DNA of 64,000 bases from Bordetella ansorpii (lineage in GTDB: Bacteria > Pseudomonadota > Gammaproteobacteria > Burkholderiales > Burkholderiaceae_B). The stretch spans positions 1,337,847-1,401,846 of the forward strand of contig NZ_FKBS01000014.1 in assembly GCF_900078315.1 (NCBI RefSeq), written 5' to 3'. The position numbers and the translations under genes were made by a program. This document shows, in pieces, positions 8,206-17,681 of the stretch. Numbering within the stretch: the first letter of the stretch is position 1; every line of letters begins with the position of its first letter. The notes under the pieces are model-generated. The model had not been told where the DNA came from. It was given only the letters and a program-made list of their open reading frames with translations, and searched no databases.

Positions 8206-8811
8206 TCAGCCTTGCTGGCGGCCCTGTCCCGACACCAGCTTTTTCAGGCGGTACAGCCGCTCGCGATGCAGGGTGTTTTCCAGCGGCTCAGGCTCGCGGC
8301 CCAGCGCCACATAGTCTTCGGACACCTGCCGCACCGCGGCATCCAGTTTCTGCGCGTCGGCCTGCCACCACTGCGCCAGGAAGTGGTCGGGCGCAAAGGC
8401 GTCCAGCCCCTGCCGGCGCAGTTCCGAACGGTTGAAGTCCTTCAGGTTCCAGGTCATCACGTGCACCGTCGGCGTGTATTGCAGGCCGCAGCGCGCACGG
8501 CGGGCCAGGCCGGCCGCGATCACGTGGAAATCCTTGGGGTCGCTGTAGCGCAGCACGGCCTCGTAGGCCTGGATATCCGACTCCAACGCGCCGGGAAAAC
8601 GCTGATTCATGGCGTCCCATCGCTCGGTCAGCATGTCCTGTGGCACCTGCCACAGGCGCGCGGCGTTGCGCCGCCATTCCTCGCCGATGCGCTCCGTCCA
8701 CACGGGCTGGAACACCCCCAGATCGGCCACGCGCAGCAATAGCTGGCGCAGCACCGTGGACATCAATACGCAGGCGTCCAGGACGACGAAAGGCGGGGAA
8801 GCGGTAGACAT
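8206..8811 (-). CDS. Stand-alone PIN-domain protein (putative RNase)
   Basis: This 201-residue protein starts with the PIN motif FVVLDACVL (Asp12). It also has conserved acidic positions around PKDFHVIAAGLA and TWNLKDFN, as in the VapC-like PIN_3 group with a C-terminal extension. PIN proteins are Mg-dependent RNases and often toxins. No antitoxin-like gene is adjacent: its 5' neighbour is an unrelated LuxR gene on the same strand, 134 bp away. A housekeeping RNase or solitary toxin are both possible. It is convergent with ilvA with only 25 bp between stops. Confidence 0.75.
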   Translation of the reverse strand: MSTASPPFVVLDACVLMSTVLRQLLLRVADLGVFQPVWTERIGEEWRRNAARLWQVPQDMLTERWDAMNQRFPGALESDIQAYEAVLRYSDPKDFHVIAAGLARRARCGLQYTPTVHVMTWNLKDFNRSELRRQGLDAFAPDHFLAQWWQADAQKLDAAVRQVSEDYVALGREPEPLENTLHRERLYRLKKLVSGQGRQQG

Positions 8812-8945
8812 TGTGCAGCGAAGGGGCGTGGCGACGGAGAGGGGACTGCCGCGATTGTTGCGCCACGCCGGCCGATGTGCAAATACAGGCTGGCGCGAGG
8901 TCCCGCAGGATCCCTGCGCGTCGGTGCATCAATCGGCCCGCGGCA

Positions 8946-10040
8946 CTAACTGGCGGCGGACTCGGCCGCCAGGCTCAGGCGTGTGATCAACAACAGCAAC
9001 TCGGCCTGGCGGCGTGTGCCGGTCTTTTGGAACAGTGAAGCCAGTTGCGTCTTTACCGTGGCGTACGACACGCGCAGCGATTCGGCGGCCTGCGCCAGGC
9101 TCAGGTCCTGTTGCAGCAACTCCAGCAGGCGCGTCTCGGCGGGCGTCAGCCGAAACAGATCGGTCAGGCTGCCTTGCAGGGACAGCGGCTGCCCGGCGGC
9201 GCTGCGCACCAGCACGAGCGCCAGCGGCTGCGTGTGCGCGGCCGCGTAGCGGTGATCGGCAGGCAACGGCGTGGCGACGACGTAATCATCGCTGGGTGTA
9301 TGCAGACGGAAGGCGGCCGCCCGCGCGGGGCCCTGGCGGCCACAGGCCGTGTGCAGCACGCGTTGCCAGTTCGCGTGGGTACGCAGCTTCTTGCCGTGCT
9401 GCGCCTGCCATTGTTCGCCAGCGGCATTGGCCAGCGCCACGTGGCCGTCCGCATCGGCGATCAGCAAAGGCGCGGCGACCGCATCCAGGGAGGTCCTGGC
9501 CAGCGCAGCCTGTCGCTCCATGTCCGCCAGGCGCAGCCGCAGCCGGATCGACTCGCGCAGGTGCGGCACGAGCCGCAGCAGCGCGCTTTCGTCTTCGGCG
9601 GCGAACGGCCCGCGATCCTTGGCGCGCTGGAACGAGATGTACCACTCGGCGCCGGGCAGGCGCACCATGGGCGCGCACATCAGGGCGCCCATGTCGTGGC
9701 GATGGAAGAAATCCTGGTAGAACTCGGAGGCCCGCATGCGGGCTTCGCCGAAGTCGCGGTGGTCGACGTAGCACTCGCCCACCGGCGTCCGGGGAGCGAA
9801 CTCGTGGCCGGGGTCGTGCGCCGCGTAATAGGTTTCGTAGTCGTCGATGACGGGCTGCGGCAGATCGGGCGTGTCGGCCACCACCACGCGGCCGGGCGGC
9901 TCCAGCAGCATCAACGCCGAGTGTTGTCCGCCGACGTGCGCGCAGACGGCCTTCAAGGCCGTGTGCCAGCGGTCTTTGTGCAGAATGCCGGCATACAGCT
10001 TGCCGACGATTTCTGCTTCTTCCCTCGTGGTTTCGCCCAT
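8946..10040 (-). CDS. LuxR-family transcriptional regulator
   Basis: The protein has 364 residues. The C-terminal about 65 residues form a GerE/LuxR helix-turn-helix (LTPAETRLLELLQQDLSLAQ, then SYATVKTQLASLFQKTG). The upstream part looks like a GAF- or PAS-type sensory module: a PAS-like segment around APLLIADADGHVALANAA precedes the HTH, and an N-terminal domain has many aromatic residues. There is no receiver domain and no clear autoinducer-binding signature. ATG 10040 (MGETTREEAE) is preferred; a TTG at 10085 would add 15 residues. No obvious partner gene lies nearby, so the target is unknown. Confidence 0.8.
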   Translation of the reverse strand: MGETTREEAEIVGKLYAGILHKDRWHTALKAVCAHVGGQHSALMLLEPPGRVVVADTPDLPQPVIDDYETYYAAHDPGHEFAPRTPVGECYVDHRDFGEARMRASEFYQDFFHRHDMGALMCAPMVRLPGAEWYISFQRAKDRGPFAAEDESALLRLVPHLRESIRLRLRLADMERQAALARTSLDAVAAPLLIADADGHVALANAAGEQWQAQHGKKLRTHANWQRVLHTACGRQGPARAAAFRLHTPSDDYVVATPLPADHRYAAAHTQPLALVLVRSAAGQPLSLQGSLTDLFRLTPAETRLLELLQQDLSLAQAAESLRVSYATVKTQLASLFQKTGTRRQAELLLLITRLSLAAESAAS

Positions 10041-10171
10041 GCCTGTGCCGGAGTCCGGTGTAGACCTGCCAGTGACGGAATGCAATCCAGCCAGATGGTA
10101 CCGTTAACAATCGGGCGCTGCGAGAGGTATAACCCTGAAACGGGCTATCTGGAAAGGGGGAGGGTCTGTGG

Positions 10172-10256
10172 TGGTGCATCCACCCGGGATCGAACCGGGA
10201 CGCCTTGCGGCGAGGGATTTTAAGTCCCTTGCGTCTACCAATTTCGCCATGGATGC
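10172..10256 (-). tRNA. tRNA-Leu, anticodon UAA
   Basis: On the minus strand, GCATCCA pairs with TGGATGC, followed by A and an encoded CCA (10172-10174). The anticodon stem AGGGA/TCCCT encloses CTTAAAA, giving anticodon TAA. A long class II variable arm (CGCCGCAAGGCG) and the TTCGATCC T-loop are present. Confidence 0.97.
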
Positions 10257-10427
10257 GCGGCGCCGGAGGGCCGGGCTTGCGCCGGATCCAGGCCGAAAGA
10301 GGCGGCAACTATACCATCGGCCTGGAGTGGGGCATTTGCGACGGAATCACATATTGCAATCCTGGTGACACATTGCAACGACAGCATGACAGCCTTCCTT
10401 AACAGCCACCAGAGCTCAAGAGCGTCC

Positions 10428-11777
10428 ATGCCCATCCAGACCGCATCCCCGTCCCAACCTTGGTTCCAACTGCACCGCCGCGCCGCCCGTGTGGCCGCGC
10501 TGGCCCTGCTGCCCCTGGCGCTGGCCGCGTGCGGCGGCAGCGATGACGACGACGAAGTCGCCGACGACACGCCCGTCACGCAGCCGTCGACGCCCGACAC
10601 CCCCGCCGATACGCGCAACCAGACTTACCTGAAGGCCGCCGAAGGCGACATCCTGAAGGTCAAGATCAAGGAACTGATCCCCACGCAACCGGCGCTGGGC
10701 TACGACCAGATCTACTACAAGCTGGGCCGCTGGCAGGGCGACTTCGACCGTCCCACGTGGACCGCCGATCCGGATTCGCAACTGGACTACATCAACGACA
10801 CGGTCGCCAAGAAGTTCGGCGATTACTGCGAAGACACCGGCCAGCATGATTTCGGCGGTTTCGACACCATTGCCGACGCGCGCGCCGCGACGCTGGCCGA
10901 CCTGAGTTCGTTCCAGTGCGACAGCGAGCCGGGTGCGGATCCCGAAGACAAGGCCGTGATGAAGACGGTCGTGATCGGCTACGACGGCAACCTGTACCTG
11001 ACCGACGGCCATCATTCGTTCAGCGCCCTGCGCGAGATCTTCGACGGCGGCCCCGAGCTCGAGGTGTACGTGCGCGTGTCGGCCAACTACAGCGACATCG
11101 CCACCAAGGAAGCCTTCTGGCAGAAGATGGTCGACGAGAAGCAGACCTGGCTGATCGACGGCAACAACCACCCCATCACCGTCGACCAACTGCCGACGCG
11201 CCTGGGCATGGCCAACGACACCGAGCCGGGCGGCATGGCGGAAGACAAGTACCGCTCGCTGGTCTACTTCACCCGCGACATCGCCTACAAGCAGGGCGAG
11301 CTGCCCGAGTTCGCCGAATTCCTGTGGGGCGACTGGATCCGCCGCCAGCAGCAGGTCATGGGCACGCAGATCCGCGTCCTGCCGTACTACGCGCTGTCGT
11401 CCACGACGACGGCCGGCCTGGCCGACGTGGTCGCCAAGAGCTCGATCGAGGAGAGCGCCACGACGCCCGGCACGTACGAAGCGGTCGCCGGCGAGAGCGA
11501 CATCAGCTACTCGGCCGCCGTGCGCGACGTCACGCTGCAGATGATGAAGCTGAGCGACACCGACGCGGTCTATGGCGACTACACGGCGGCTAGCCTGGGC
11601 CATATCACCCTGGGCGCCGACGCCGACGAGACCGACGACGCCCTGACGGAACTGGACGAGCTGTCGCGCGGCGACGTGAAGAGCAACGGCGAGTCGCGCA
11701 AGGCCGGCAAGCTGTGGTACGCCGCGCACTATCGCACCTGCGGCAAGCCTGCCGCGGGTACGTGCTGGGGCTATTGA
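10428..11777 (+). CDS. Exported ParB-like/Srx-fold lipoprotein
   Basis: The 449-residue product has a lipoprotein signal ([10 protein letters not shown], lipidated Cys35) followed by an acidic Gly/Ser/Asp linker (GGSDDDDE). The body contains a ParB-like nucleotide-binding motif: I recognise [20 protein letters not shown], with Asp193-Gly-His195-His196-Ser197, typical of the putative ParB-like nuclease family (ParBc_2). A DNA-partition role is implausible outside the cytoplasm, so the fold is probably used for another small ligand or a periplasmic enzyme activity. ATG 10428 is chosen because it places the signal peptide correctly; ATG 10386 is possible. The gene is monocistronic with a strong terminator at 11828. 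Confidence 0.75.
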   Translation: MPIQTASPSQPWFQLHRRAARVAALALLPLALAACGGSDDDDEVADDTPVTQPSTPDTPADTRNQTYLKAAEGDILKVKIKELIPTQPALGYDQIYYKLGRWQGDFDRPTWTADPDSQLDYINDTVAKKFGDYCEDTGQHDFGGFDTIADARAATLADLSSFQCDSEPGADPEDKAVMKTVVIGYDGNLYLTDGHHSFSALREIFDGGPELEVYVRVSANYSDIATKEAFWQKMVDEKQTWLIDGNNHPITVDQLPTRLGMANDTEPGGMAEDKYRSLVYFTRDIAYKQGELPEFAEFLWGDWIRRQQQVMGTQIRVLPYYALSSTTTAGLADVVAKSSIEESATTPGTYEAVAGESDISYSAAVRDVTLQMMKLSDTDAVYGDYTAASLGHITLGADADETDDALTELDELSRGDVKSNGESRKAGKLWYAAHYRTCGKPAAGTCWGY

Positions 11778-11827
11778 TCGGCATGTCCGTGCATCTTCGG
11801 ATGCACGGATGCCTGTGTCGATGCTAT

Positions 11828-11854
11828 GAAAACGGCCGCATCGCGGCCGTTTTC
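11828..11854. terminator. Bidirectional terminator
   Basis: GAAAACGGCCGC and GCGGCCGTTTTC form a 12-bp stem with an ATC loop, T-rich on both strands. It serves the ParB-like gene on the plus strand and tRNA-Ser on the minus strand. A second hairpin, TCCGTGCAT/ATGCACGGA, lies just upstream near 11785-11809. Confidence 0.85.
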
Positions 11855-11903
11855 CATTTGAAGGTATGCGGGACGCAACAGGCGTGCCTGCGCCCTGATT
11901 CGC

Positions 11904-11991
11904 TGGCGGAAGCTCAGGGATTCGAACCCTGGAACCCTTGCGGGTTGCCGGTTTTCAAGACCGGTGCAATCGACCACTCTGCCAAGCTTCC
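11904..11991 (-). tRNA. tRNA-Ser, anticodon UGA
   Basis: The minus strand reads GGAAGCT...AGCTTCC-G-CCA. The anticodon stem CCGGT/ACCGG encloses CTTGAAA (anticodon TGA). A long variable arm typical of serine tRNAs and the GTTCGAATC T-loop are present. CCA is encoded. Confidence 0.97.
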
Positions 11992-12175
11992 TGCGGCATT
12001 CGTGACGCTTGCTGGCCGGTGCGGACAGCCGGGCGGCTTGACGCCCGTTGGTCACTGAAGGGCTGCAATCATAATCGATCCAGGCAACAGGCGTCTGCCG
12101 CATGGCCGTTGCGGTTGCGCGGGTCCCTGCAAACAGCGGGATAATGGACGCCTCAACCAAGTTGGAGGCAATCCC

Positions 12176-13153
12176 ATGCGTGCAGTCGAGATTTCCAAGC
12201 CCGGTGGTCCTGAAGTACTGGTACCGGCCGAGCGCCCCATGCCCGAGCCCGGTCCGGGCGAAGTGCTGATCAAGGTGGCCGCGGCCGGCATCAACCGGCC
12301 CGACGTGTTCCAGCGCAAGGGCAACTATGCGCCGCCGCCGGGAGCCTCGGATCTGCCGGGCCTGGAAGTCGCGGGCGAGATCGTCGCGGGCGATGCCGCG
12401 GCCGGCGGCTTCGCGCTGGGCGAGCAGGTGTGCGCGCTGGTGGCGGGGGGCGGCTACGCCGAGTATTGCGTGGCCCCGGCGGTGCAGTGCCTGCCGATCC
12501 CCAAGGGCCTGAGCCTGATCGAGGCCGCGGGCCTGCCCGAGACCTATTTCACCGTCTGGAGCAACGTGTTCGACCGCGGCCAGTTGGCCGAAGGCGAGGC
12601 GCTGCTGGTGCATGGCGGGGCCAGCGGCATCGGCACCACGGCCATCCAGATCGCGCGGGCCATGGGCAATCCGGTCTACGCCACGGTGGGCAGCGACGAC
12701 CGCGTGCGCGCCGTCGAAGAACTGGGCGCCACCAAGGGCATCAACTACAAGTCGCAGGATTTCGTGAAGGAAGTGCTCGACGCCACGGGCGGCGCTGGCG
12801 TCGACGTCATCCTGGACATGGTGGCGGGCGACTACATCCCTCGCAACATCAAGTGCCTGGCCGACGACGGCCGCATCGTCATCATCGCGTTGCTGGGCGG
12901 GGCCCAGGCGCAGGTCGATTGCAATCATGTGTTGCGCCGGCGCCTCACCATCACCGGCTCCACGCTGCGTCCGCGTCCGGTGGCGTTCAAGGGCCGGATC
13001 GCGCGCGCCCTGCAGGCCCGCGTGTGGCCGCTGCTGGAATCGGGCGCGATCAAGCCCGTCATCCACGCCACGTTGCCGCTGGAGCAGGCGGCAGCCGGCC
13101 ACGCCATGATGGAGTCGGGTGAAAACATCGGCAAGATCATCCTGACGATTTAA
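12176..13153 (+). CDS. NAD(P)H:quinone oxidoreductase, zinc-free MDR family
   Basis: This 325-residue medium-chain dehydrogenase/reductase belongs to the PIG3/quinone-oxidoreductase branch. It has a GroES-like N-terminal domain with GINRPDVFQRKG near residue 38 and a Rossmann domain with the HGGASGIGTTA glycine motif near residue 145. It lacks the structural and catalytic zinc cysteines. It is predicted to be a cytosolic NADPH-dependent quinone or enone reductase. ATG 12176 has GGAGG 8-12 nt upstream. It lies 134 bp upstream of tpiA on the same strand. Confidence 0.9.
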   Translation: MRAVEISKPGGPEVLVPAERPMPEPGPGEVLIKVAAAGINRPDVFQRKGNYAPPPGASDLPGLEVAGEIVAGDAAAGGFALGEQVCALVAGGGYAEYCVAPAVQCLPIPKGLSLIEAAGLPETYFTVWSNVFDRGQLAEGEALLVHGGASGIGTTAIQIARAMGNPVYATVGSDDRVRAVEELGATKGINYKSQDFVKEVLDATGGAGVDVILDMVAGDYIPRNIKCLADDGRIVIIALLGGAQAQVDCNHVLRRRLTITGSTLRPRPVAFKGRIARALQARVWPLLESGAIKPVIHATLPLEQAAAGHAMMESGENIGKIILTI

Positions 13154-13287
13154 GGCTGTAACGGTCAGGCGCGTTGCGCGGCAACAGGATACAATCTTGG
13201 GTTTGACCGGGATTTTCCCTTCCGGTCTTCCCCTATCAGAGATCATCCCGAGATCCATTGACAATCCTGTTGACAACCCATCGCCCA

Positions 13288-14034
13288 ATGACCACGACCC
13301 AAGCTCGCGCCCGCCTTGTGCTGGGCAACTGGAAGATGCACGGCAACCTGGCCGAGAACGCCGCGTTGCTCGAAGCCTTGGGCACCGCCGACCCGGCCGC
13401 GCATTGCCAGTTCGGGGTTTGCGTGCCGTTCCCGTACCTGGGCCAGGTGCAGCAACTGCTGGAAGGCAGTTCCATCGCCTGGGGCGCGCAGGACGTCAGC
13501 AAGCACGACAAGGGCGCCTACACCGGTGAAGTGTCCGCCGCCATGCTGGCCGAGTTCGGCTGTACCTGGGCGCTGGTGGGCCACTCCGAGCGCCGCTCGC
13601 TGCACGGCGAGTCCGATCAGATGGTGGCCGACAAGGCCGCCGCCGCGCTGGCCGCCGGCATCACCCCGGTGGTCTGCGTGGGCGAGTCGCTGGACGAGCG
13701 CGAGGGCGGCAACACCCTGGGCGTGATCCAGCGCCAGTTGGCTCCGGTGCTGGCCCTGGGCGCCGACGCCCTGGCGCGCATGGTGCTGGCCTACGAGCCC
13801 GTCTGGGCCATCGGCACCGGCCGCACCGCCAGCCCCGAGCAGGCGCAGGAAGTGCACAGCGCCATCCGTGTGGCCCTGCAAGGCCTGGGCGTGCCCCAGG
13901 TTCAAGTTTTGTACGGCGGCAGCGTCAAGGCGGCCAATGCCGCCAGCCTGTTCGCCATGCCCGACATCGATGGCGCCCTGGTGGGCGGCGCGTCGTTGGT
14001 GGCCGATGAATTCCTGCGCATCGCCGCAGCCTAA
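13288..14034 (+). CDS. tpiA: Triosephosphate isomerase
   Basis: This 248-residue TIM-barrel enzyme interconverts dihydroxyacetone phosphate and glyceraldehyde 3-phosphate. The catalytic residues are visible: Lys16 in NWKMHG, His99 in VGHSERR, and Glu170 in LAYEPVWAIGTG; the phosphate-binding VLYGGSVKA is also present. ATG 13288 is used, as an in-frame TTG at 13258 would add a non-conserved extension. A TACAAT box at 13190-13195 may be its own -10. secG starts 21 bp after its stop. Confidence 0.98.
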   Translation: MTTTQARARLVLGNWKMHGNLAENAALLEALGTADPAAHCQFGVCVPFPYLGQVQQLLEGSSIAWGAQDVSKHDKGAYTGEVSAAMLAEFGCTWALVGHSERRSLHGESDQMVADKAAAALAAGITPVVCVGESLDEREGGNTLGVIQRQLAPVLALGADALARMVLAYEPVWAIGTGRTASPEQAQEVHSAIRVALQGLGVPQVQVLYGGSVKAANAASLFAMPDIDGALVGGASLVADEFLRIAAA

Positions 14035-14055
14035 AGTTTCCGTTCGGAGTTTTTC

Positions 14056-14517
14056 ATGTCTATCAATACTGTGTTGATGATCATCCAGGTCCTGTCGGCC
14101 CTGTCGATCATCGTGCTGGTCCTGCTGCAGCAGGGCAAGGGCGCCGACATGGGGTCGGCATTCGGCACCGGCTCGGCCGGCAGCCTGTTCGGCGCGTCCG
14201 GCGCGGCCAACTTCCTGTCGCGTTCCACCAAGTGGGCCGCCGTGGTCTTCTTCGTGTCCACCGCCGGCCTGGCTTACGTCACGCATTCGCTGCACATCGG
14301 CAGCGCCAATCCCGTCGAAAGCGGCGTGATGCAGAACTACCAAGACCGCTCGGTGCCCCAGGTGCCGGGTGGCGCAGCCCCGTCGTCGTCCGTGCCGGGC
14401 GCGGGTTCGGTGCCCGCCGCGCCGTCCACGCCGGCTCCGGCTGCGCCGGCCGCTTCCGACAACTCGGTGCCCAAGGCCCCGGCGGAAACGCCCGCTGCCC
14501 CCGCACCGGCCAAATAA
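14056..14517 (+). CDS. secG: Protein-export membrane protein SecG
   Basis: This 153-residue SecYEG accessory subunit has two transmembrane helices flanking the conserved QQGKGADMGSAFG...FLSRSTKW region (about residues 25-60). The C-terminal Pro/Ala/Ser-rich tail of about 60 residues is typical of betaproteobacterial SecG. GGAG precedes ATG 14056. The tpiA-secG pairing is widespread in Betaproteobacteria. The transcript ends in the hairpin at 14581. Confidence 0.96.
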   Translation: MSINTVLMIIQVLSALSIIVLVLLQQGKGADMGSAFGTGSAGSLFGASGAANFLSRSTKWAAVVFFVSTAGLAYVTHSLHIGSANPVESGVMQNYQDRSVPQVPGGAAPSSSVPGAGSVPAAPSTPAPAAPAASDNSVPKAPAETPAAPAPAK

Positions 14518-14580
14518 GTCTCTCGTATCGCCGGCACGCGGACGCCTCATCGTTCGCCGCCGGCACGCAAGACCCCGACA

Positions 14581-14612
14581 GCCTGGCGCCGTATCGCGCC
14601 AGGCTTGTTCAT
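14581..14612 (+). terminator. Terminator after secG
   Basis: GCCTGGCGC and GCGCCAGGC pair around CGTATC and are followed by TTGTTCATTT. It separates secG from the convergent LysR gene. Confidence 0.75.
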
Positions 14613-14613
14613 T

Positions 14614-15546
14614 TCATGGCGCGGGCCGCATGCGTGCCCCGCGCCATCGGCCTCCCTCGATCAGTTCGCGCACCAGGCTGACCAGCGCGTGTTCCACCGC
14701 CTGGCAGGCCAGGCTGGTCTCGGCCGCCGCCGACACGCACAGCGCGGCGCGGCGGCGCAGGGTGTCGTCCAGGATCGGTATGCCCACGATGTCAGAGGCC
14801 ACCGAATTTCCTTCCGCCAGCGCCGACCACGGCAACACCGTCCAGCCCCGGCCATGCCGCGTGCAGGTCAGCAGGATGGACACCGCGCTGGTCTCGGCCA
14901 CCAGCGTCAACGGCAGCCCCGCTTCCGAGCAGGCACGCTCCACGATCACCCGCACCGAATTCGGAAAGCTGGGCAACAGCAGCGGCAACGAGGCCGCCTC
15001 CGCCAGGCTGATCGCCTGCTGCCGGGCCTCTATCGGCAAGCCGACCAGCATCAGTTCCTCATCGAACAGCGGCACCGTGCGCATGCCGTGGCGCGGCCGC
15101 ACCTCCATGGCGATGGCCATGTCCAGGCGTTGCGTGGCCACGGACTCGGCCAGGCTGTAGGTCGACGCCTCGATCAGTTCCAGCGTGACGCCAGGCAGCG
15201 TCTGGGCCACGCGGTCGATCAGCGGCAGCGCCAGCACCCGCGACGTGCTGGTGGGCAGGCCCACGGTGACGTGGCCCGAGGGTGTCTCGCGGGTGCGTGC
15301 CACGGCGGCGCTGGCCTCTTCCACTTGCCGCAGCACGGCCTTGGCGTGCTGGTATAGCACCAGGCCGGTATCGGTGGGGCGCACGCCCAGCGGGCTGCGT
15401 TGCAGCAGCACAGTGTCCAGCTCGGCCTCCAGGTTGGCGATGTGCTGGCTGAGCGAGGGTTGCGCCACGTGCAGCGCCTGGGCAGCGGCCGTGATGCTTT
15501 CGAGTTCTACGATGCGGGCGTAGTAGCGCAGTTGCCGCAGGTCCAT
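14614..15546 (-). CDS. LysR-type transcriptional regulator
   Basis: The protein has 310 residues with an N-terminal winged HTH (about 1-60, AAAQALHVAQPSLSQHIANLE as recognition region) and a periplasmic-binding-protein-like effector domain. The LRQLRYYARIVELESIT start resembles the nitrogen-assimilation (Nac) branch of LysR, but ligand specificity cannot be read. It is divergent from the CocE-type hydrolase, with 243 bp between starts, so it probably controls that gene and the following solute-binding protein. Confidence 0.9.
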   Translation of the reverse strand: MDLRQLRYYARIVELESITAAAQALHVAQPSLSQHIANLEAELDTVLLQRSPLGVRPTDTGLVLYQHAKAVLRQVEEASAAVARTRETPSGHVTVGLPTSTSRVLALPLIDRVAQTLPGVTLELIEASTYSLAESVATQRLDMAIAMEVRPRHGMRTVPLFDEELMLVGLPIEARQQAISLAEAASLPLLLPSFPNSVRVIVERACSEAGLPLTLVAETSAVSILLTCTRHGRGWTVLPWSALAEGNSVASDIVGIPILDDTLRRRAALCVSAAAETSLACQAVEHALVSLVRELIEGGRWRGARMRPAP

Positions 15547-15789
15547 CGGGTCGGGGGATAGGCTGGTGTTATGGGCAGAGGGTGCAGAGGCCCAGACTAG
15601 GCCTTAACCGGTCCGCATGCACTAGAGATAACCCCTATAAAAAGGGCCTGCCGAGACGGCCATGCCCCTACCATCGTTTTTTCCTATGGGTGCATCGGCA
15701 ATGCGTATTTGGTTCGCGGCGCCGCACGCGCCGATGATGCGTTCGATCGGCGGGCATGTGGCCCGCCGCAACGTATCACCGGTAGTGCC

Positions 15790-17634
15790 ATGTCCGCAGA
15801 AACCATCGTGTCCGACGACGCCTGGAAGGTGTCGCCCCAGCAATATGGGCAATCGCGTCCCCCCGAATTCGCCTTGCCGTCCGCGCCGCAATCGCGTTAT
15901 CTGACGATGCGCGACGGCTGCCGCCTGGCGATCGACGTCTACCTGCCGCAAGCCCACGAAGGTCGCGAGCCACCGGCGCAACTGCCCACGCTGCTGTTCT
16001 TCACGCCTTACTACCGCCGTTTCAAGATGGCCGAAGGCGCCACGGGCGAGAACAATCCCAACACCGGCAAGTTCCGCGATTACTTCGTGCCGCGTGGCTA
16101 TGCCGTGATCGTGATCGACGTGCGCGGCACCGGCGCCAGCTTCGGTACGCGCGACAGCTTCCGCTCGCCGCGCGAGCGCGAGGACAGCCGCGAAGTGGCC
16201 GATTGGGTGGTCGCCCAGCCGTGGTCCGATGGCGTGCTTGGGGCGACGGGCGTGTCCTATCTGGGCGCGGCCTCCGATTTCCTGGCCAGCACAGGCCACC
16301 CCGCGGTGAAGGCCATCGCGCCGCTGTTCTCGGTATGGGACACCTATATCGACAACTACTTTCCGGGCGGCATCCAGCTCAAGGCGCTGACGCAAAGCTA
16401 CGACGACCTGATGGTGGCCATGGACCACGACCGCCGCGAGATGCTGTCGCGCTTCGTGTACTACGCCAACCCGGATTTCCGCGGACCGCAGCCGGTGGAC
16501 GAAGACGGCGACGGCACGTTGGTGCAGCAGGCTGTGCGCGAGCACCTGGGCAACTTCCGCCAGACCGAGTTCATGCCGGAGTTCCGTTTCCGCGAAGAAG
16601 CGCTGCCGTACGATCCGACCTTCAGCTCGGCCTCGTTCAGCCCCTATGCCGTGGCCGAAGGCACGCGCGAAGACGTGGCGATCCTGTCGGTGTCGGGTTG
16701 GATGGACGGCGCGGGCTACGCCAATGGCGCCATCGCTCGCTTCCTGACGTTGTCGAAGAATCCGCGCCATCTGCTGCTGGGTCCTTGGGATCACGGCGCG
16801 CGCATCGACGTGTCGCCTTGGCGCCGCTCTGAATCGCCCGATTTCCCCTGGCTGGCCGAGATCCTGCGCTTCTTCGACCATTACCTGATGGGCCGCGATA
16901 CCGGCCTGCAGCATGAGGCGCCCGTGCATTATTTCAGCCTGCATGCGCAGGCCTGGCGTGGCGCGGAACAATGGCCGCCGCAACTGGAGCACACCGCACT
17001 GCACCTGAACGGCGAGGGCCGGTTGGAGACCCAGCCGTCCCAGGCCGAGGGCTCTGACGACTACCAGGTCGATTTCACGTTGGGCACGGGCCACGGCACG
17101 CGCTACGAGCGCATCGCGGCCATCAACAGCACCGAGTACTACCCGGACTGGCAGGGCCGTACCGACCGCCTGCTGAGCTACACCTCGGCCCCGCTGGACA
17201 GCGCCGCCGAACTGGCTGGCCATGCGGTGATCGAGCTGCACCTGTCCAGCAGCGAGCCCGATGCCGCGCTGTTCGTCTACCTGACCGAGATCGAGGCCGA
17301 TGGCCGCGAGCGCTACGTGACCGAGGGCCTGCTGCGCGCGCTGCATCGCAAGGAAGCGCCGTGCCCGCCGATGTTCCGCACCTCGTGGCCGTTTCGCACC
17401 TTCCGCCGCGAGGATGCCAGCCCGCTGGTGCCGGGCCGGGCCGAACTGATCCGCTTCGCCATGCTGCCCGTGGCCTGGCGTTTCTCGCCGGGCAGCCGTA
17501 TCCGCGTGTCGCTGGCGGGCGCCGATGCCGATCACTGCGGCCAGATTCCGCATGGCCGTCCGCCTCGGCTGACCGTGCATCGCGGGCCCGGCCAAGACTC
17601 CCGCCTGCTGCTGCCGCTGCGCAAGCTGGCCTGA
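15790..17634 (+). CDS. CocE/NonD family serine hydrolase
   Basis: The protein has 614 residues. It has an X-Pro dipeptidyl-peptidase S15-type alpha/beta hydrolase fold with nucleophile Ser156 in GVSYLG, Asp306 in WMDGAG and His335 in PWDHGA. The D-H spacing matches bacterial cocaine esterase. A jelly-roll C-terminal domain starts near residue 385. No signal peptide is seen, so it is cytoplasmic and probably cleaves an ester or amide taken up by the cell. The start is ATG 15790. The next gene, an orphan binding protein, follows 47 bp later, suggesting a substrate uptake/hydrolysis unit under the divergent LysR. Confidence 0.85.
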   Translation: MSAETIVSDDAWKVSPQQYGQSRPPEFALPSAPQSRYLTMRDGCRLAIDVYLPQAHEGREPPAQLPTLLFFTPYYRRFKMAEGATGENNPNTGKFRDYFVPRGYAVIVIDVRGTGASFGTRDSFRSPREREDSREVADWVVAQPWSDGVLGATGVSYLGAASDFLASTGHPAVKAIAPLFSVWDTYIDNYFPGGIQLKALTQSYDDLMVAMDHDRREMLSRFVYYANPDFRGPQPVDEDGDGTLVQQAVREHLGNFRQTEFMPEFRFREEALPYDPTFSSASFSPYAVAEGTREDVAILSVSGWMDGAGYANGAIARFLTLSKNPRHLLLGPWDHGARIDVSPWRRSESPDFPWLAEILRFFDHYLMGRDTGLQHEAPVHYFSLHAQAWRGAEQWPPQLEHTALHLNGEGRLETQPSQAEGSDDYQVDFTLGTGHGTRYERIAAINSTEYYPDWQGRTDRLLSYTSAPLDSAAELAGHAVIELHLSSSEPDAALFVYLTEIEADGRERYVTEGLLRALHRKEAPCPPMFRTSWPFRTFRREDASPLVPGRAELIRFAMLPVAWRFSPGSRIRVSLAGADADHCGQIPHGRPPRLTVHRGPGQDSRLLLPLRKLA

Positions 17635-17681
17635 CCTTTTTCGCTTTCTGAATCGTTGTCCCTGAAGACCGGAGATCCGAC

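Noticed and set aside
8206-8811. PIN protein as half of a VapBC toxin-antitoxin pair
   Set aside because: There is no small antitoxin-like gene upstream; the 134-bp gap to the LuxR gene holds no supported ORF.
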